This document shows, piece by piece, positions 11,235-21,649 of a stretch of DNA of 64,000 nt. Position numbers and translations under genes: made by a program. Numbering within the stretch: the stretch's first letter is position 1; every line of letters starts with the position of its first letter. The stretch covers positions 1,094,042-1,158,041 of the forward strand of contig NZ_CM001844.1 of assembly GCF_000384965.1 (NCBI RefSeq). Direction: 5' to 3'. This DNA is from Bartonella bovis 91-4. GTDB lineage: Bacteria; Pseudomonadota; Alphaproteobacteria; Rhizobiales; Rhizobiaceae. The notes under the pieces were generated by a model that made no database searches, was not told the DNA's origin, and saw only the letters and a list, made by a program, of their open reading frames with translations.

Positions 11235-12188
11235 TTATGTCTGTGAAGCTAAAAATCGTTCTGCCTCTAACGCAGCCATACATCCCCTTCCAGCAGCAGT
11301 CACGGCTTGACGAAATACATCATCTGCAACATCTCCTGCAGCAAAAACACCAGAAATGCTTGTAGCTGTTGAATCTGGTGCCGTCCATAAATAGCCCCCT
11401 GGTTTTTGTTTCAATTGTCCTTCAAATAAAGAAACTGCAGGCTCATGCCCTATAGCAATAAATATTCCATCCGCATCCACTTTAAGTTCTTGACCCGTTT
11501 TAATACTTTTAAGACGCGCTCCTGTCACAACAGCACCCATTGATGAATTAGCTGGTAAACCAACAATTTCTTCCACTATATGATCCCAAATAACACGCAC
11601 ATTATCACGAGAAAATAATCTATCTTGCAAAATTTTTTCCGCACGAAAATGGTCTCGCCGGTGAACTATACTAACACTTTTAGCCAATTGTGATAAATAA
11701 AGAGCCTCTTCAACAGCTGTATTTCCACCACCTACAACAATAACGTCTTTATCACGATAAAAAAAACCATCACACGTAGCACAAGCAGAAACACCACCGC
11801 CCATAAAGGTTTGTTCGCTTTCCAAGCCCAACCAGCGAGCTTGTGCTCCCGTTGCAATAATCAACGCATCACAACAATATTGTGTTTCTGAATCCCCGTA
11901 TAAAATGAAAGGACGTTTTGATAAATCAGCTTTTATAATACTATCATAAACAATTTTCGTACCCATATGCTCAGCTTGTTTTGCCATTTGTTCCATCAAC
12001 CATGGCCCTTGAATTGCATCAGAAAAACCTGGATAATTTTCAACATCAGTTGTAATTGTTAACTGTCCTCCCTGCTGCACCCCTGTAACCAAAACAGGTC
12101 TAAGCATTGCTCTTGCCGCATAGATTGCAGCTGTATAACCAGCTGGCCCCGAACCAATAATAAGAACGCGAATACGCGATTTTGCCAT
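11235..12188 (-). CDS. trxB: Thioredoxin reductase
   Basis: A 317-residue FAD- and NADPH-dependent cytoplasmic enzyme that keeps thioredoxin reduced. The FAD-binding GSGPAGYTAAIYAAR motif is at residues 13-27, the redox-active disulfide is Cys136-Ala-Thr-Cys139 followed by DGFFY, and the NADPH site is VVGGGNTAVEEALYL near 151-165. The late FAD motif GVFAAGDVADD is near the C terminus. The length is that of low-molecular-weight bacterial TrxB. It is the first gene of an apparent trxB-lysR pair. The gap upstream, towards trkH, holds both divergent promoters but no element I could define. Confidence 0.96.
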   Translation of the reverse strand: MAKSRIRVLIIGSGPAGYTAAIYAARAMLRPVLVTGVQQGGQLTITTDVENYPGFSDAIQGPWLMEQMAKQAEHMGTKIVYDSIIKADLSKRPFILYGDSETQYCCDALIIATGAQARWLGLESEQTFMGGGVSACATCDGFFYRDKDVIVVGGGNTAVEEALYLSQLAKSVSIVHRRDHFRAEKILQDRLFSRDNVRVIWDHIVEEIVGLPANSSMGAVVTGARLKSIKTGQELKVDADGIFIAIGHEPAVSLFEGQLKQKPGGYLWTAPDSTATSISGVFAAGDVADDVFRQAVTAAGRGCMAALEAERFLASQT

Positions 12189-12439
12189 AAAATCCCTTCC
12201 TCTTTTAATCCTCTTTGAGATCGATAAATTATGATGAAAAATGTAGCCTTTTAAAAATATTTCTCTTACAATTCAAATTATGATTTACTTGTATTTTTTT
12301 CAAGGTTTATTAAAAGTTGATTACCAATTTATCATAGCTTACTTACTATAGAGACTAACTGCATCTTATAAACGTTACGTATATACACACTAATAAGTAC
12401 AAAACCATAAACAAAATAAAAAAGAGACAGGAAACGGCC

Positions 12440-13885
12440 ATTTTTCAATTTATTATCAATATCTGTGCACGTTTTGCATTAATTATGGGAGCAACCATGT
12501 TTTTGCCTGCTCTTGCAGATCTGCGCGATGGAAACCACAATTGGGCAGCCTTTCTTTATTCTTGCACCATAACTACCATGCTAGCAACGTTGATTCTTTT
12601 AGCAACCAGAGGTGCTAAATGTCGTTTTTCAGCGCGCTTTGGTTTCACACTGACTATTTGCCTTTGGTTAACAGGTAGTATAGTGGGTGCTCTTCCTCTT
12701 TATCTCTCTCCACTCCCAATTTCTTTAGCAGGAGCAATTTTTGAATCTGTCTCTGGAATTACAACCACAGGTTCCACTGTAATCACAGAACTTGATAAGC
12801 TACCACGAAGCATTTTGTTATGGCGTTCTCTCATCTGCTGGATCGGGGGTATTGGTTTTATCGGATTAGCTTTATTACTTCTGCCTTCACTTCGTGTTGG
12901 GGGAGTACAGCTTTTCCATATGGAATCATCAGATAAATCTGAAAAAATATTACCTCGTATTAATCAAATCGCTAATGGAATTATCATTGCTTACATTGGA
13001 CTAACGCTTGCTTGCATGCTCTCTTATTTTGCTGCTGGCATGACCTTATTTGATGCCATCAACCATGCAATGAGTACAGTAGCAACGGCTGGGTTCTCAA
13101 CCCATGATGCCTCATTTGGTTATTTTTCTGATAAACCAGCTATCCTGGTTGTTTCCACAATCTTCATGTTACTTTCTGCTTTACCCTTTGTGCTTTATGT
13201 AAAACTAGTGCTTCCTGGCCACTCAAAACGCTCTATTGATCCACAAGTTATCGTTTTTCTAAACATTGTTTTTCTTCTCAGCTTCATTTTAGCTGCATGG
13301 TTGCGATCTCAGAATCATCTTACCTTTCATCAGGCTTTTCTTGATGTTATTTTTCACCTTGCATCTGTTATTAGTACCACCGGCTATAGTGCTGAAAACT
13401 ATCAGCTTTGGGGACCTTTTGCATTTGGTATTTTCTTTATTGTTTCTTTTACAGGTGGGTGCGCTGGTTCTACGTCTGGTGGTATAAAAATCAATCGTTT
13501 AATTATTCTTTGGCGTATTGCACAAACAAATATGGCAAAACTCCTTTCCCCTAATGCAGTTGTAAAAATTCGCTATGATCATTCAAATATATCTAGTGAT
13601 ATTGCTCAGTCTGTCTTACTTTTTGTATGCCTTTATATGTTTTGCCTTCTTATAGGTACTACACTTTTACTCACCACCGGACTTGACTTTACTTCCGCTT
13701 TTACAGGCGTTTTAACCGCACTTTCAAATATAGGTCCAGGTTTTGGAGAAATTATCGGCCCTTCTGGTAATTTCGCGACAATTAATGACAATGCTTTATG
13801 GACTTTAAGCTTTCTCATGCTAGCTGGTCGCCTTGAAATTATAACCATATTTGTATTTTTCATCCCCACTTTTTGGCGTGAATAG
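12440..13885 (+). CDS. trkH: Trk-type potassium transporter TrkH
   Basis: An integral membrane subunit of the Trk potassium uptake system, which works with the NAD-binding regulator TrkA. The selectivity-filter repeats are visible as SGITTTGST, STVATAGFS, SVISTTGYS and SNIGPGFGE, and SFTGGCAGSTSGGIK matches the conserved loop. The first in-frame ATG is at 12485, but that start would cut the first transmembrane helix. The upstream codons encode IFQFIINICARFALI, which lines up with the N terminus of E. coli TrkH (recalled). No ATG, GTG or TTG exists upstream before the in-frame stop at 12356. An ATT at 12440, preceded by AGGAA, is therefore my preferred start (481 codons). An ACG at 12434 is an alternative. 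The functional call is firm; the start is inferred. Confidence 0.9.
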   Translation: MFQFIINICARFALIMGATMFLPALADLRDGNHNWAAFLYSCTITTMLATLILLATRGAKCRFSARFGFTLTICLWLTGSIVGALPLYLSPLPISLAGAIFESVSGITTTGSTVITELDKLPRSILLWRSLICWIGGIGFIGLALLLLPSLRVGGVQLFHMESSDKSEKILPRINQIANGIIIAYIGLTLACMLSYFAAGMTLFDAINHAMSTVATAGFSTHDASFGYFSDKPAILVVSTIFMLLSALPFVLYVKLVLPGHSKRSIDPQVIVFLNIVFLLSFILAAWLRSQNHLTFHQAFLDVIFHLASVISTTGYSAENYQLWGPFAFGIFFIVSFTGGCAGSTSGGIKINRLIILWRIAQTNMAKLLSPNAVVKIRYDHSNISSDIAQSVLLFVCLYMFCLLIGTTLLLTTGLDFTSAFTGVLTALSNIGPGFGEIIGPSGNFATINDNALWTLSFLMLAGRLEIITIFVFFIPTFWRE

Positions 13886-14490
13886 TTTTTATGCTTAACA
13901 CCTAACTTTGTAATAAAAGAAACTTACAAGTCTAAGCAAAAAAAATAAACAACATGCACGTTAAGGTTAATCCTAAAAAGACAAAAATACAAAGCAGCAT
14001 TATTAAAAAATCTTAAGCATTGGTACAACGACTTTTCATATTGATTAAAATTTATAGCATTTTGTTTTATAGGTCTTTTTTACCAATCCAAAACTGATCT
14101 ACACCATTTTTCTGTTATGATGTGTAAACAGCCCTTAATCTGTAAGCATAGTAAGTTCTACTGAATTTGATTTGTCTATATTATGTTATGCTTGATATCA
14201 AAATTTTTCAAAGCTTTGTTTGTTTACAAGTCGTCTTTGCTTCTTGTATTGAATCAGTACCAAAAAGCCTTCATTAACTGCACCTTCAAAGAAGAACTAC
14301 CCTATATCCTTAATTAAAACTATAAGAAATAAGACGATAATTCTAATACAACCTTTCCTGATATAAACAATCTAAATTAGATACTAATGAACAATATCTA
14401 AAATCACTCTGCAAACGGTATACGACACTTCTTTTAAGGTACCTATTTTCCCTTTTTCAAAATAATTATTCTAAAGACTTTAGGGTATAT
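13886..14490. other. 605-bp gap without a recognisable gene
   Basis: An AT-rich stretch between the convergent trkH and lpcC genes. I read all six frames by eye and found no protein-like segment, tRNA or strong terminator. Confidence 0.5.
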
Positions 14491-15549
14491 TTAAAATATC
14501 TTTCCCTCAAACATCATCTTATAGACATTCCCAATCGCAGCTGCTTCCTTCTCCAAAGGAAAATGAGTGCGAACGTGGGCTAAAGCCTTTTTCCCTGCAG
14601 CTAATGTTTTATCTAAATCAGCAAAATAAGACTCAATTGCAGCAGTTAAAGCTAATCCATCTCCTGCTTTAACAACTGTTCCTGTTCCTTCTACTACTAA
14701 TTCTTCATAAGCACCTGCATTACTGGTCACTACAGCTGTTTGCGATGCCATTGCCTCTAATGGTGTTAAACCAAAACCTTCCACACGAGAAGGTGCCACA
14801 TAAAGTGATAGACGGCGGTACCATAAAGGTACATCCAACACCTCACCAAGAATAATAATGCGATCACTCAAACCAGCACGAGCAATTTTCTGACGTAATT
14901 TCCTTTCAAAAGAATAATGTTGCGCTGTAGTGCGACCAGCGATAATTGCCGTCCAATCAGGATAGTGTGGTAATAATTTTAACATTGCATCCACAAATAA
15001 ATCAGTGCCCTTAAAATAGCGCACACGCCCAAAACACCCTACTGCATACTTTCCTGGTAATCCTGTTGCTACAAAACAATCATTAACAGTTTTTGGTGGT
15101 GAAAAACGCTCAAGATCCACCCCATGCATAATAACTTGATAAGGAACTTCTAGATAAGTTCCAGCACGTGCACTAGTAGCAATAACTTTATCCATGCAAC
15201 GAATTAGCCATTTTGTAAAAGGTTTATGCTGACGTTGAGATGCAGACGTAAAGATGAGTTTAAGCTTCATACGTAAAACATCGCGAAAAAAGATACCACA
15301 AAGCATTTCAATATTGCGCCGCGCATGCCAGATACGAAATGGCTTACTTGCTGGATTTTTCCAAAGCCTAAAAAGATCTTTAAATGAAAGAGCCGGAAAA
15401 TTTTGCGGCAATCCCCATCCTAAAGTAGATATATGTATGCCCTGTTTTCGTTGCAATGGAATCAGTTGAATAACTGTAGATGTTACTCCTGACATACGTC
15501 TTTTAAAGTGAGGAGTAATAATATCAATTTCTTCCAAAGACGTATACAT
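14491..15549 (-). CDS. lpcC: LPS core glycosyltransferase LpcC
   Basis: A 352-residue family GT4 glycosyltransferase with the GT-B fold. The C-terminal donor domain shows CFGRVRYFKGTDLFVDAM near residues 172-189 and the retaining-GT4 motif VEGFGLTPLEAMASQ near 258-272. The start MYTSLEEIDIITPHFKRRMS matches rhizobial LpcC, the mannosyltransferase that adds the first mannose to the Kdo of the lipopolysaccharide inner core on the cytoplasmic face. It begins 5 bases after greA ends and is almost certainly cotranscribed with it. The sugar donor in this organism is inferred: Bartonella LPS is short, so the enzyme may use another hexose. Confidence 0.85.
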   Translation of the reverse strand: MYTSLEEIDIITPHFKRRMSGVTSTVIQLIPLQRKQGIHISTLGWGLPQNFPALSFKDLFRLWKNPASKPFRIWHARRNIEMLCGIFFRDVLRMKLKLIFTSASQRQHKPFTKWLIRCMDKVIATSARAGTYLEVPYQVIMHGVDLERFSPPKTVNDCFVATGLPGKYAVGCFGRVRYFKGTDLFVDAMLKLLPHYPDWTAIIAGRTTAQHYSFERKLRQKIARAGLSDRIIILGEVLDVPLWYRRLSLYVAPSRVEGFGLTPLEAMASQTAVVTSNAGAYEELVVEGTGTVVKAGDGLALTAAIESYFADLDKTLAAGKKALAHVRTHFPLEKEAAAIGNVYKMMFEGKIF

Positions 15550-15554
15550 AACAA

Positions 15555-16028
15555 TTAGATATATTGAATTTTAATAATTTCATAATTATGTGCTCCACCT
15601 GGAGCATTGACTTCAATTACATCACCCTCTTGCTTACCAATAAGCGCACGTGCAATAGGTGAAGAAATAGAAATTTTACCAGTTTTTACATCGGCTTCTT
15701 GATCACCAACGATCTGATAAATCTTTTTTTCTTCAGTATCTTCATTCAAAAGTTTTATAGTAGCCCCAAATTTAATTCTATCACCTGAAAGGCGAGAAAC
15801 ATCTATAACTTCTGCCCGCGCAATGTAATCTTCAAGTTCATTTATACGCCCCTCATTATGACTTTGCGCTTCTTTAGCAGCATGATATTCAGCATTCTCT
15901 GACAGGTCACCATGCGCACGCGCTTCAGAAATTGCTTCAATAATCCGTGGACGTTCTTGCTGTTGGCGCCAACGCAACTCCTCTTTGAGATTTTCAAAAC
16001 CGGTTGTAGTCATCGGAACTTTTTCCAT
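15555..16028 (-). CDS. greA: Transcription elongation factor GreA
   Basis: A 157-residue GreA. The N-terminal antiparallel coiled coil carries the acidic tip ([20 protein letters not shown], about residues 34-53) that reaches into the RNA polymerase secondary channel and stimulates cleavage of backtracked RNA. The C-terminal FKBP-like domain ends with [21 protein letters not shown]. Length and motifs are canonical. A GAAAGGA site precedes the ATG. It is the first gene of a greA-lpcC operon, an arrangement I recall from related Rhizobiales. Confidence 0.97.
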   Translation of the reverse strand: MEKVPMTTTGFENLKEELRWRQQQERPRIIEAISEARAHGDLSENAEYHAAKEAQSHNEGRINELEDYIARAEVIDVSRLSGDRIKFGATIKLLNEDTEEKKIYQIVGDQEADVKTGKISISSPIARALIGKQEGDVIEVNAPGGAHNYEIIKIQYI

Positions 16029-16353
16029 GATCCGTCCTTTCTTTTATACAGAAGGCCTTATAAAAAACAAAAACGGCTTCCAAAATTACCTTTGGAACCC
16101 GAGCATTACAATCATTCTTATTATATAGGACAATAACCTCGTTTTCCATATAAAAAATAAAATAACATATAGATATCTGGGATTCTTTCAGATAAAATTT
16201 ATATTTTTGGCTTTAATACTCCCCCCAATACCTATCATGATGGACACATCAAAGGAACAATTATAGTTTTCTATTTTATCATTAACTTAAACAAAAAAGA
16301 CATTGTATAAAATTAGAAGAATAGAACCATATAAGAATTCCATGAGGTCAATA

Positions 16354-16665
16354 ATGAAAAAATTGATTGTTTTTTTTGTGCTCAACTTTTTCTTCCTGAC
16401 TACAACAGCAAGCCAAGCTACAAACGCCATAGTAACAAGAAATCTTAATCTTAGAGCAGGACCAAGTACTCATTATGCACTTCGAAGCCTCATCCCCGCG
16501 GGAAATTTAATAACCGTCTATAGCTGCAGAAACAACTGGTGCCAAATTAATTATGACTCACAAACTGGTTGGGTGTCATCTCGTTATCTATCATTTAAAA
16601 ATGGAAATGATCTCTACCATACATATACAATACCATCATCTCCAACCGTTTACCATTATTATTGA
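16354..16665 (+). CDS. Secreted SH3b-domain protein
   Basis: A 103-residue protein. Residues 1-23 form a signal peptide (MKKLIVFFVLNFFFL with cleavage near SQA), followed by one bacterial SH3 domain with RNLNLRAGPSTHYALRSLIP and a GWVSSRYL end. Such domains commonly bind peptidoglycan or act as modules in envelope proteins. Two cysteines (YSCRNNWCQ) could form a disulfide. The start at 16354 is preferred over upstream in-frame codons because GAGG lies 6 bases before it and the signal peptide then begins correctly. It appears monocistronic. The 315-bp gap to uvrB contains nothing I can identify. Confidence 0.8.
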   Translation: MKKLIVFFVLNFFFLTTTASQATNAIVTRNLNLRAGPSTHYALRSLIPAGNLITVYSCRNNWCQINYDSQTGWVSSRYLSFKNGNDLYHTYTIPSSPTVYHYY

Positions 16666-16980
16666 TAGCAGTTGGGTGAATTCAAACAATCTCCACACCT
16701 TATATTCTTAACCACTCATCCCACTACCGGCTATAGCGCTTTAATCTTTCTAAGCTAACTGTATTTCTATCAAAACGATAACTATCAGTTAAGTACCATA
16801 GTCATAAAAACCAAATACAACCATCACCCACAACAAATACACGTGAGGTACAAGCAACTCTAGTGTTATCAAATTAAAAATGCTACAACCCTCTTACAAT
16901 AGGTGGAATACAAGCTGATGATCACAGTGAAGCCTCTTTCACCTTATTCTTACGATAAAAACTCATAAAATGTTCCTATA

Positions 16981-19446
16981 ATGTCGTACCAAAAAACTAA
17001 AAGACCTGCCCAAAAATCTAATAAAACATCCTGTAAGATAAAAACAGGCCATGCTGCAATTGCTAAACAACCTTCTGCTACTAGTCCTAGCTCAGCAATA
17101 GAGCCTGATATTTCCTTTAAAACTGCAAGTAATTTTACATCTCAGAATGCCACAATAAATGGTGTTACAGCAACAGTTGAAGCTCTTTCTACACTTATTG
17201 CTTCGGATAATCCCCTTTTTAAAAATGGTACAGTATGGACACCTCATCGCCCTATTCGTCCTGAAAAATCTGAAGGTGGAATTCCATTTCAAATAAACAC
17301 ACCTTTTGAACCTGCAGGAGATCAACCAGCAGCAATTAAAGCTTTGGTCGAAGGCATTGAGAGAAACGAGCGCACTCAAGTACTTTTAGGCATTACCGGT
17401 TCAGGTAAAACCTACACAATGGCTAAAATCATTGAAAAGACACAGCGCCCTGCTTTAATTCTCGCACCAAATAAAACTTTAGCTGCACAGCTTTATGGAG
17501 AATTTAAAAGCTTCTTTCCCCACAACGCTGTCGAATATTTTGTTTCTTATTATGACTATTACCAACCAGAAGCCTATGTTGCACGCTCTGATACTTATAT
17601 AGAAAAAGAATCATCTATTAATGAACAAATTGATCGTATGCGCCACGCCGCAACACGTGCCGTACTTGAACGTGATGACGTCATTATCATTGCATCTGTA
17701 TCCTGTATCTATGGAATTGGTTCAGTAGAAACTTATACCGCTATGACCTTCCAAATGCAAAAAGGTGATAAGTTAAATCATCGACAATTATTAGCTGATT
17801 TAGTTACCCAACAATATCGCCGACAAGATATAAATTTTACGCGCGGTTCTTTTCGTGTACGAGGTGATACAATCGAAATATTTCCTTCTCACCTTGAAGA
17901 TCGTGCTTGGAGAATTTCGCTATTTGGTGATGAAATTGAAACAATTACTGAATTTGATCCTTTAACAGGACAAAAAACTGGAGATCTTCAATCTATTAAA
18001 ATTTATGCAAATTCACACTATGTCACACCACGACCAACATTAAATCAAGCAATAAAAGCAATTAAAATGGAATTAGCTCAACGCCTTGATGAATTAAATT
18101 CTGTTGGTCGCCTTTTAGAAGCACAACGTTTAGAACAGCGCACAATATTTGATTTAGAAATGTTAGAGACGACTGGTTCTTGCGCCGGAATTGAAAATTA
18201 TTCACGCTATTTAACGGGCCGTAATCCTGGTGAACCACCTCCAACTATGTTCGAATATATTCCCAACAATGCTCTTATTTTTATAGATGAAAGCCATGTA
18301 ACAATTCCCCAAATTGGTGGGATGTATCGGGGTGACTTCCGACGAAAAGCAACCCTAGCTGAATATGGATTTCGCCTACCCTCTTGTATGGACAATCGTC
18401 CCTTACGTTTTGAAGAATGGGATGCTATGCGTCCGCAAACAATTGCCGTTTCTGCAACACCTGGACGCTGGGAAATAGAACAAACATGCGGCGTTTTTGT
18501 TGAACAGATCATTCGTCCAACAGGGCTCATTGACCCACTAACACAAGTGCGTCCCGCATGCACACAAGTTGATGACGTTATGAATGAAATTCGCAAAACA
18601 ATCAAAAAGGGCTATCGGACATTAGTAACTGTTCTAACCAAACGTATGGCTGAAGATTTGACAGAATATCTCCATGAACATAACATTCGTGTGCGCTATA
18701 TGCATTCTGACATTGATACATTAGAGCGTATTGAAATTCTTCGCGATTTGCGACTTGGCACTTTTGATGTTTTAATTGGCATTAATCTTCTGCGAGAAGG
18801 ATTGGATATTCCAGAATGCGGCTTTGTTGCTATTCTAGACGCTGACAAAGAAGGTTTTTTACGCTCAGAGACCTCTCTTATTCAAACAATTGGGCGAGCT
18901 GCGCGTAATGTAGATGGCCACGTTATTCTTTATGCCGACACAATCACCAACTCCATAGAACGAGCCTTGCAAGAAACTACACGACGCCGACAAAAACAAA
19001 TAGCTTACAATGAAGAGCATCATATTACACCTACCAGTATCAAAAAAAATATCGGCGATGTCCTCAATTCAGTTTACGAAAATAATTATCATGCAGATAT
19101 TCCTGATTTTGTCACACAAAATAATAAAGTAGACAATAATTTAGCCAATCATATTCAACATCTCGAAAAATCAATGCGTGAAGCAGCTGCGAATCTTAAC
19201 TTTGAAGAAGCAGCTCGACTTCGTGATGAGATAAAACGGCTACAAAAAATAGAATTAACAATTGCTGATGACTTTTTAACACATAATGATGAATATTCCA
19301 CTAATGAGACCATAACACAGTCAAGTCTTTTCTCTAAACCCGATCTTGACCATATGGAGCCAACTATGGATGTTGGTCTTTTAGAAAGTCATCAAATTAA
19401 AAAAAAGATTCACAAAAAAACTTTTGATAAAAAAATAATAAAATAA
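16981..19446 (+). CDS. uvrB: Excinuclease ABC subunit B
   Basis: UvrB is the damage-verifying ATPase of nucleotide excision repair, loaded by UvrA and acting with UvrC. The Walker A motif GITGSGKT is near residue 136, the beta-hairpin region [11 protein letters not shown] near 195, DESH near 438, and the helicase motif QTIGRAARN near 638. A C-terminal UVR motif ([16 protein letters not shown]) is near 740-755. At 821 residues it is about 150 longer than the common form. Roughly 100 low-complexity, lysine- and serine-rich residues precede the conserved core, and a polar lysine-rich tail follows the UVR motif. N-terminally extended UvrB is known in Rhizobiales. The ATG at 16981 is accepted because the reading frame is open and no better start is evident before the core. 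Confidence 0.96.
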   Translation: MSYQKTKRPAQKSNKTSCKIKTGHAAIAKQPSATSPSSAIEPDISFKTASNFTSQNATINGVTATVEALSTLIASDNPLFKNGTVWTPHRPIRPEKSEGGIPFQINTPFEPAGDQPAAIKALVEGIERNERTQVLLGITGSGKTYTMAKIIEKTQRPALILAPNKTLAAQLYGEFKSFFPHNAVEYFVSYYDYYQPEAYVARSDTYIEKESSINEQIDRMRHAATRAVLERDDVIIIASVSCIYGIGSVETYTAMTFQMQKGDKLNHRQLLADLVTQQYRRQDINFTRGSFRVRGDTIEIFPSHLEDRAWRISLFGDEIETITEFDPLTGQKTGDLQSIKIYANSHYVTPRPTLNQAIKAIKMELAQRLDELNSVGRLLEAQRLEQRTIFDLEMLETTGSCAGIENYSRYLTGRNPGEPPPTMFEYIPNNALIFIDESHVTIPQIGGMYRGDFRRKATLAEYGFRLPSCMDNRPLRFEEWDAMRPQTIAVSATPGRWEIEQTCGVFVEQIIRPTGLIDPLTQVRPACTQVDDVMNEIRKTIKKGYRTLVTVLTKRMAEDLTEYLHEHNIRVRYMHSDIDTLERIEILRDLRLGTFDVLIGINLLREGLDIPECGFVAILDADKEGFLRSETSLIQTIGRAARNVDGHVILYADTITNSIERALQETTRRRQKQIAYNEEHHITPTSIKKNIGDVLNSVYENNYHADIPDFVTQNNKVDNNLANHIQHLEKSMREAAANLNFEEAARLRDEIKRLQKIELTIADDFLTHNDEYSTNETITQSSLFSKPDLDHMEPTMDVGLLESHQIKKKIHKKTFDKKIIK

Positions 19447-20225
19447 GTAGAAGCCTCTTCAACTAATAGTTCAAAAAATAATTCATCTTCAAATAAATTC
19501 TAGCACTTTTACAAATACCCCTCATATAACTAGAAAACGCAAGCGCTTTATAAAAAATGGTTGCCCAAAACATCAGTAAGCTATCTTAACTGAAACAACG
19601 ATATAAGAAGGTGGATTGTACGGATAAAACTCTTACTAAAATATTTTTTTAAAAAACTTTGCTGCATTTAAAGTTATAAGCATCAAACAATTATAAAAGA
19701 GCTATTCTCCAATTTTGAAACAAGCAAAAAATAATAAAGAGAGAGTTTTATATATCAGAAGCTACTCTAATATACTAATTTGTATATAAGTATTAGGACA
19801 TAAGTTTATTATCTACCTTTTAAAAAATAACATAAAAACACTCTATGCTTTAAACCGACAGGTAAAATTTAAAATAATAATAAGAGTTTTAATTTCATTA
19901 ACTTCAATAATAGTAACGTTGATATTTTTACTATATATCTATTGTCTAAACTTCAGATATTATCAGATAAAGGATGTATAAAATATGTTCGACAGTAAAT
20001 GACCACCATAGTAAAAAACAAAACTTTAAATATTAGCTCTATAATGTTAATCTGAGTGTAATATGTTTTATGCATATCAGATTTTCAGCGTAATTTTATT
20101 TTGTAATTTATTCTCAACCAAATGGTTTCTTTATCCGTTCTATTAAAAAATTTAAAATCGTTCAGGTTACATTCAGCTTAATACATATAAAGTATGAATA
20201 ATATAAATTTTAAAGGGAGTATGTT
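19447..20225 (+). promoter_or_regulatory. 779-bp AT-rich region ahead of BA14K gene
   Basis: No protein-like segment was found on either strand. Near the downstream gene, two direct copies of TTCAG start at 20161 and 20172, exactly 11 bases apart, about 50 bases before the ATG. Such one-turn spacing suits tandem binding by a winged-helix response regulator, but this is speculative. A GGGAG ribosome site sits about 7 bases before the start. Confidence 0.3.
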
Positions 20226-20798
20226 ATGAAAAAATTGACCCAATCAGCAGTATTATTAGCAATAACAACTGCAACCATCTCAACACCACTAACTACAGCA
20301 CTTGCCCATAATGATTATGTGTACATTCAGCAAAATGTAAATAGCATCCCTCAACACCATACTCAATATCATCGTGAACAACGGCACATTCATCACAAAA
20401 ACCCAACACGCTACTATCATCATCACGAACAAACAATACATCACAATATTCACCAATATCATGTGAATCGCCCTAATAACACGAGTGATGCTTTAGCGGC
20501 AGGTGTTCTCGGCCTTGCTACAGGCGCAATTCTTGGTAATGTTTTAACGAAACCTGCGCAGCCACAAATCATCTATCAGGCTCCATACCCTCAAAACCAG
20601 GTGATTTATCAAGAAATACCACAACCTCAAGTAGTCTACCAAGTATATCCAACAGTGACCTATCAACCCACCTACCAACCATGGACATCACAATGGCTTC
20701 AATATTGCACCCAAAAATACCGCTCATTTAATCCTAAAACAGGTACTTTTCGTGGTTACGACGGCTTAGACCATTTCTGTCATGCTCCATTACAATGA
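20226..20798 (+). CDS. His-rich secreted BA14K-like protein
   Basis: A 190-residue exported protein. Residues 1-27 are a signal peptide (MKKLTQSAVLL, cleavage near ALA-HN). Residues 28-85 are very rich in His, Gln and Tyr, with runs such as YYHHHEQTIHHNIHQYH. A hydrophobic glycine-rich segment (ALAAGVLGLATGAILGNVL, about 89-107) resembles the glycine-zipper segments of envelope proteins. After a Gln/Pro/Tyr linker, the C terminus WLQYCTQKYRSFNPKTGTF with RGYDGLDHFC matches the BA14K family, named from a Brucella abortus immunoreactive protein with lectin-like activity. Envelope location and metal binding by the histidines are inferences. It ends at a strong bidirectional terminator. Confidence 0.8.
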   Translation: MKKLTQSAVLLAITTATISTPLTTALAHNDYVYIQQNVNSIPQHHTQYHREQRHIHHKNPTRYYHHHEQTIHHNIHQYHVNRPNNTSDALAAGVLGLATGAILGNVLTKPAQPQIIYQAPYPQNQVIYQEIPQPQVVYQVYPTVTYQPTYQPWTSQWLQYCTQKYRSFNPKTGTFRGYDGLDHFCHAPLQ

Positions 20799-20814
20799 CC
20801 TTTAAGCGATATTG

Positions 20815-20847
20815 AAAAAACCCCGTTTTAAAGCGGGGTTTTTTCTT
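20815..20847. terminator. Bidirectional terminator, BA14K / MBL hydrolase
   Basis: CCCCG at 20821-20825 pairs with CGGGG at 20834-20838, flanked by an A-run on the left and a T-run on the right. It can therefore end transcription in both directions between two convergent genes. Confidence 0.9.
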
Positions 20848-20858
20848 TTACTCAATTA

Positions 20859-21503
20859 TTAAATTCCTTGAAGAAAAGGATTGAAGCGGCGTTCATAGCC
20901 TATTGTGCTTCCTGGTCCATGGCCAGAAATAAAGCTGACGTCATCACCTAAGGGTAAAATTTTTTCTTTAATGGATTTCATCAATTCCTCGTGAGAAGAT
21001 AATGGAAAATCAGTACGCCCAATAGAACCACGAAAGAGAACATCACCCATCAAAGCCAAACGCTCTTTCTTGTTGAAATAAATAACATGTCCAGGGGTGT
21101 GGCCAGGGATATGCAGAACATCATATACATATCCAGCACAATCAACGCTGTCACCATCCTCTAACCATTGATCGGGTACACAAATACGCACATCCGGCAT
21201 ACAATAGGCTTTTGCCCTTTCAACTACGTCTTCCATAACTGGTTTATCACTACAATGTGAACCAATAATTTTAACATTAAGCTCCTCTCTAGCTTGCATC
21301 GCTGCTCCTACATGATCAACATGACCATGTGTTATCCAAATAGCCTCAATACTAACACCTATCTCTTGAATTGCTGCTTGAATTTTAGGCCAGTCACCAC
21401 CCGGATCAACTATAACTCCCTTTTTACTTTCATCATCAAAAAGTAAAGTACAATTTTGTTGGAAAGATGTGACTGGAACAATATGTGCCTTCAGATTACT
21501 CAT
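20859..21503 (-). CDS. MBL-fold metallo-hydrolase, glyoxalase II-like
   Basis: A 214-residue metallo-beta-lactamase-fold protein. The metal-binding motif is THGHVDH (His59, His61, Asp63, His64), with further ligands in HIPGHTPGH and a late SGHGPGST. The short form without the C-terminal glyoxalase II helical domain is related to YcbL/GloC-type enzymes, which hydrolyse S-lactoylglutathione or similar thioesters. The substrate is not determined by sequence. A persulfide dioxygenase is less likely given the length and motifs. It is transcribed convergently with the BA14K-like gene and shares its terminator. Confidence 0.87.
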   Translation of the reverse strand: MSNLKAHIVPVTSFQQNCTLLFDDESKKGVIVDPGGDWPKIQAAIQEIGVSIEAIWITHGHVDHVGAAMQAREELNVKIIGSHCSDKPVMEDVVERAKAYCMPDVRICVPDQWLEDGDSVDCAGYVYDVLHIPGHTPGHVIYFNKKERLALMGDVLFRGSIGRTDFPLSSHEELMKSIKEKILPLGDDVSFISGHGPGSTIGYERRFNPFLQGI

Positions 21504-21649
21504 AATATCCTTAAAAAAATAAAATATTTATCAAATAAATAACATTTTTCATGCATTTATAAAATCAAAAATTGCCTGCTCGACAGCTTGACACAACTTA
21601 TGTAGATTGGATCTTATTGGAAATTGAATTTTCGTCAAGGTTTTAAATA

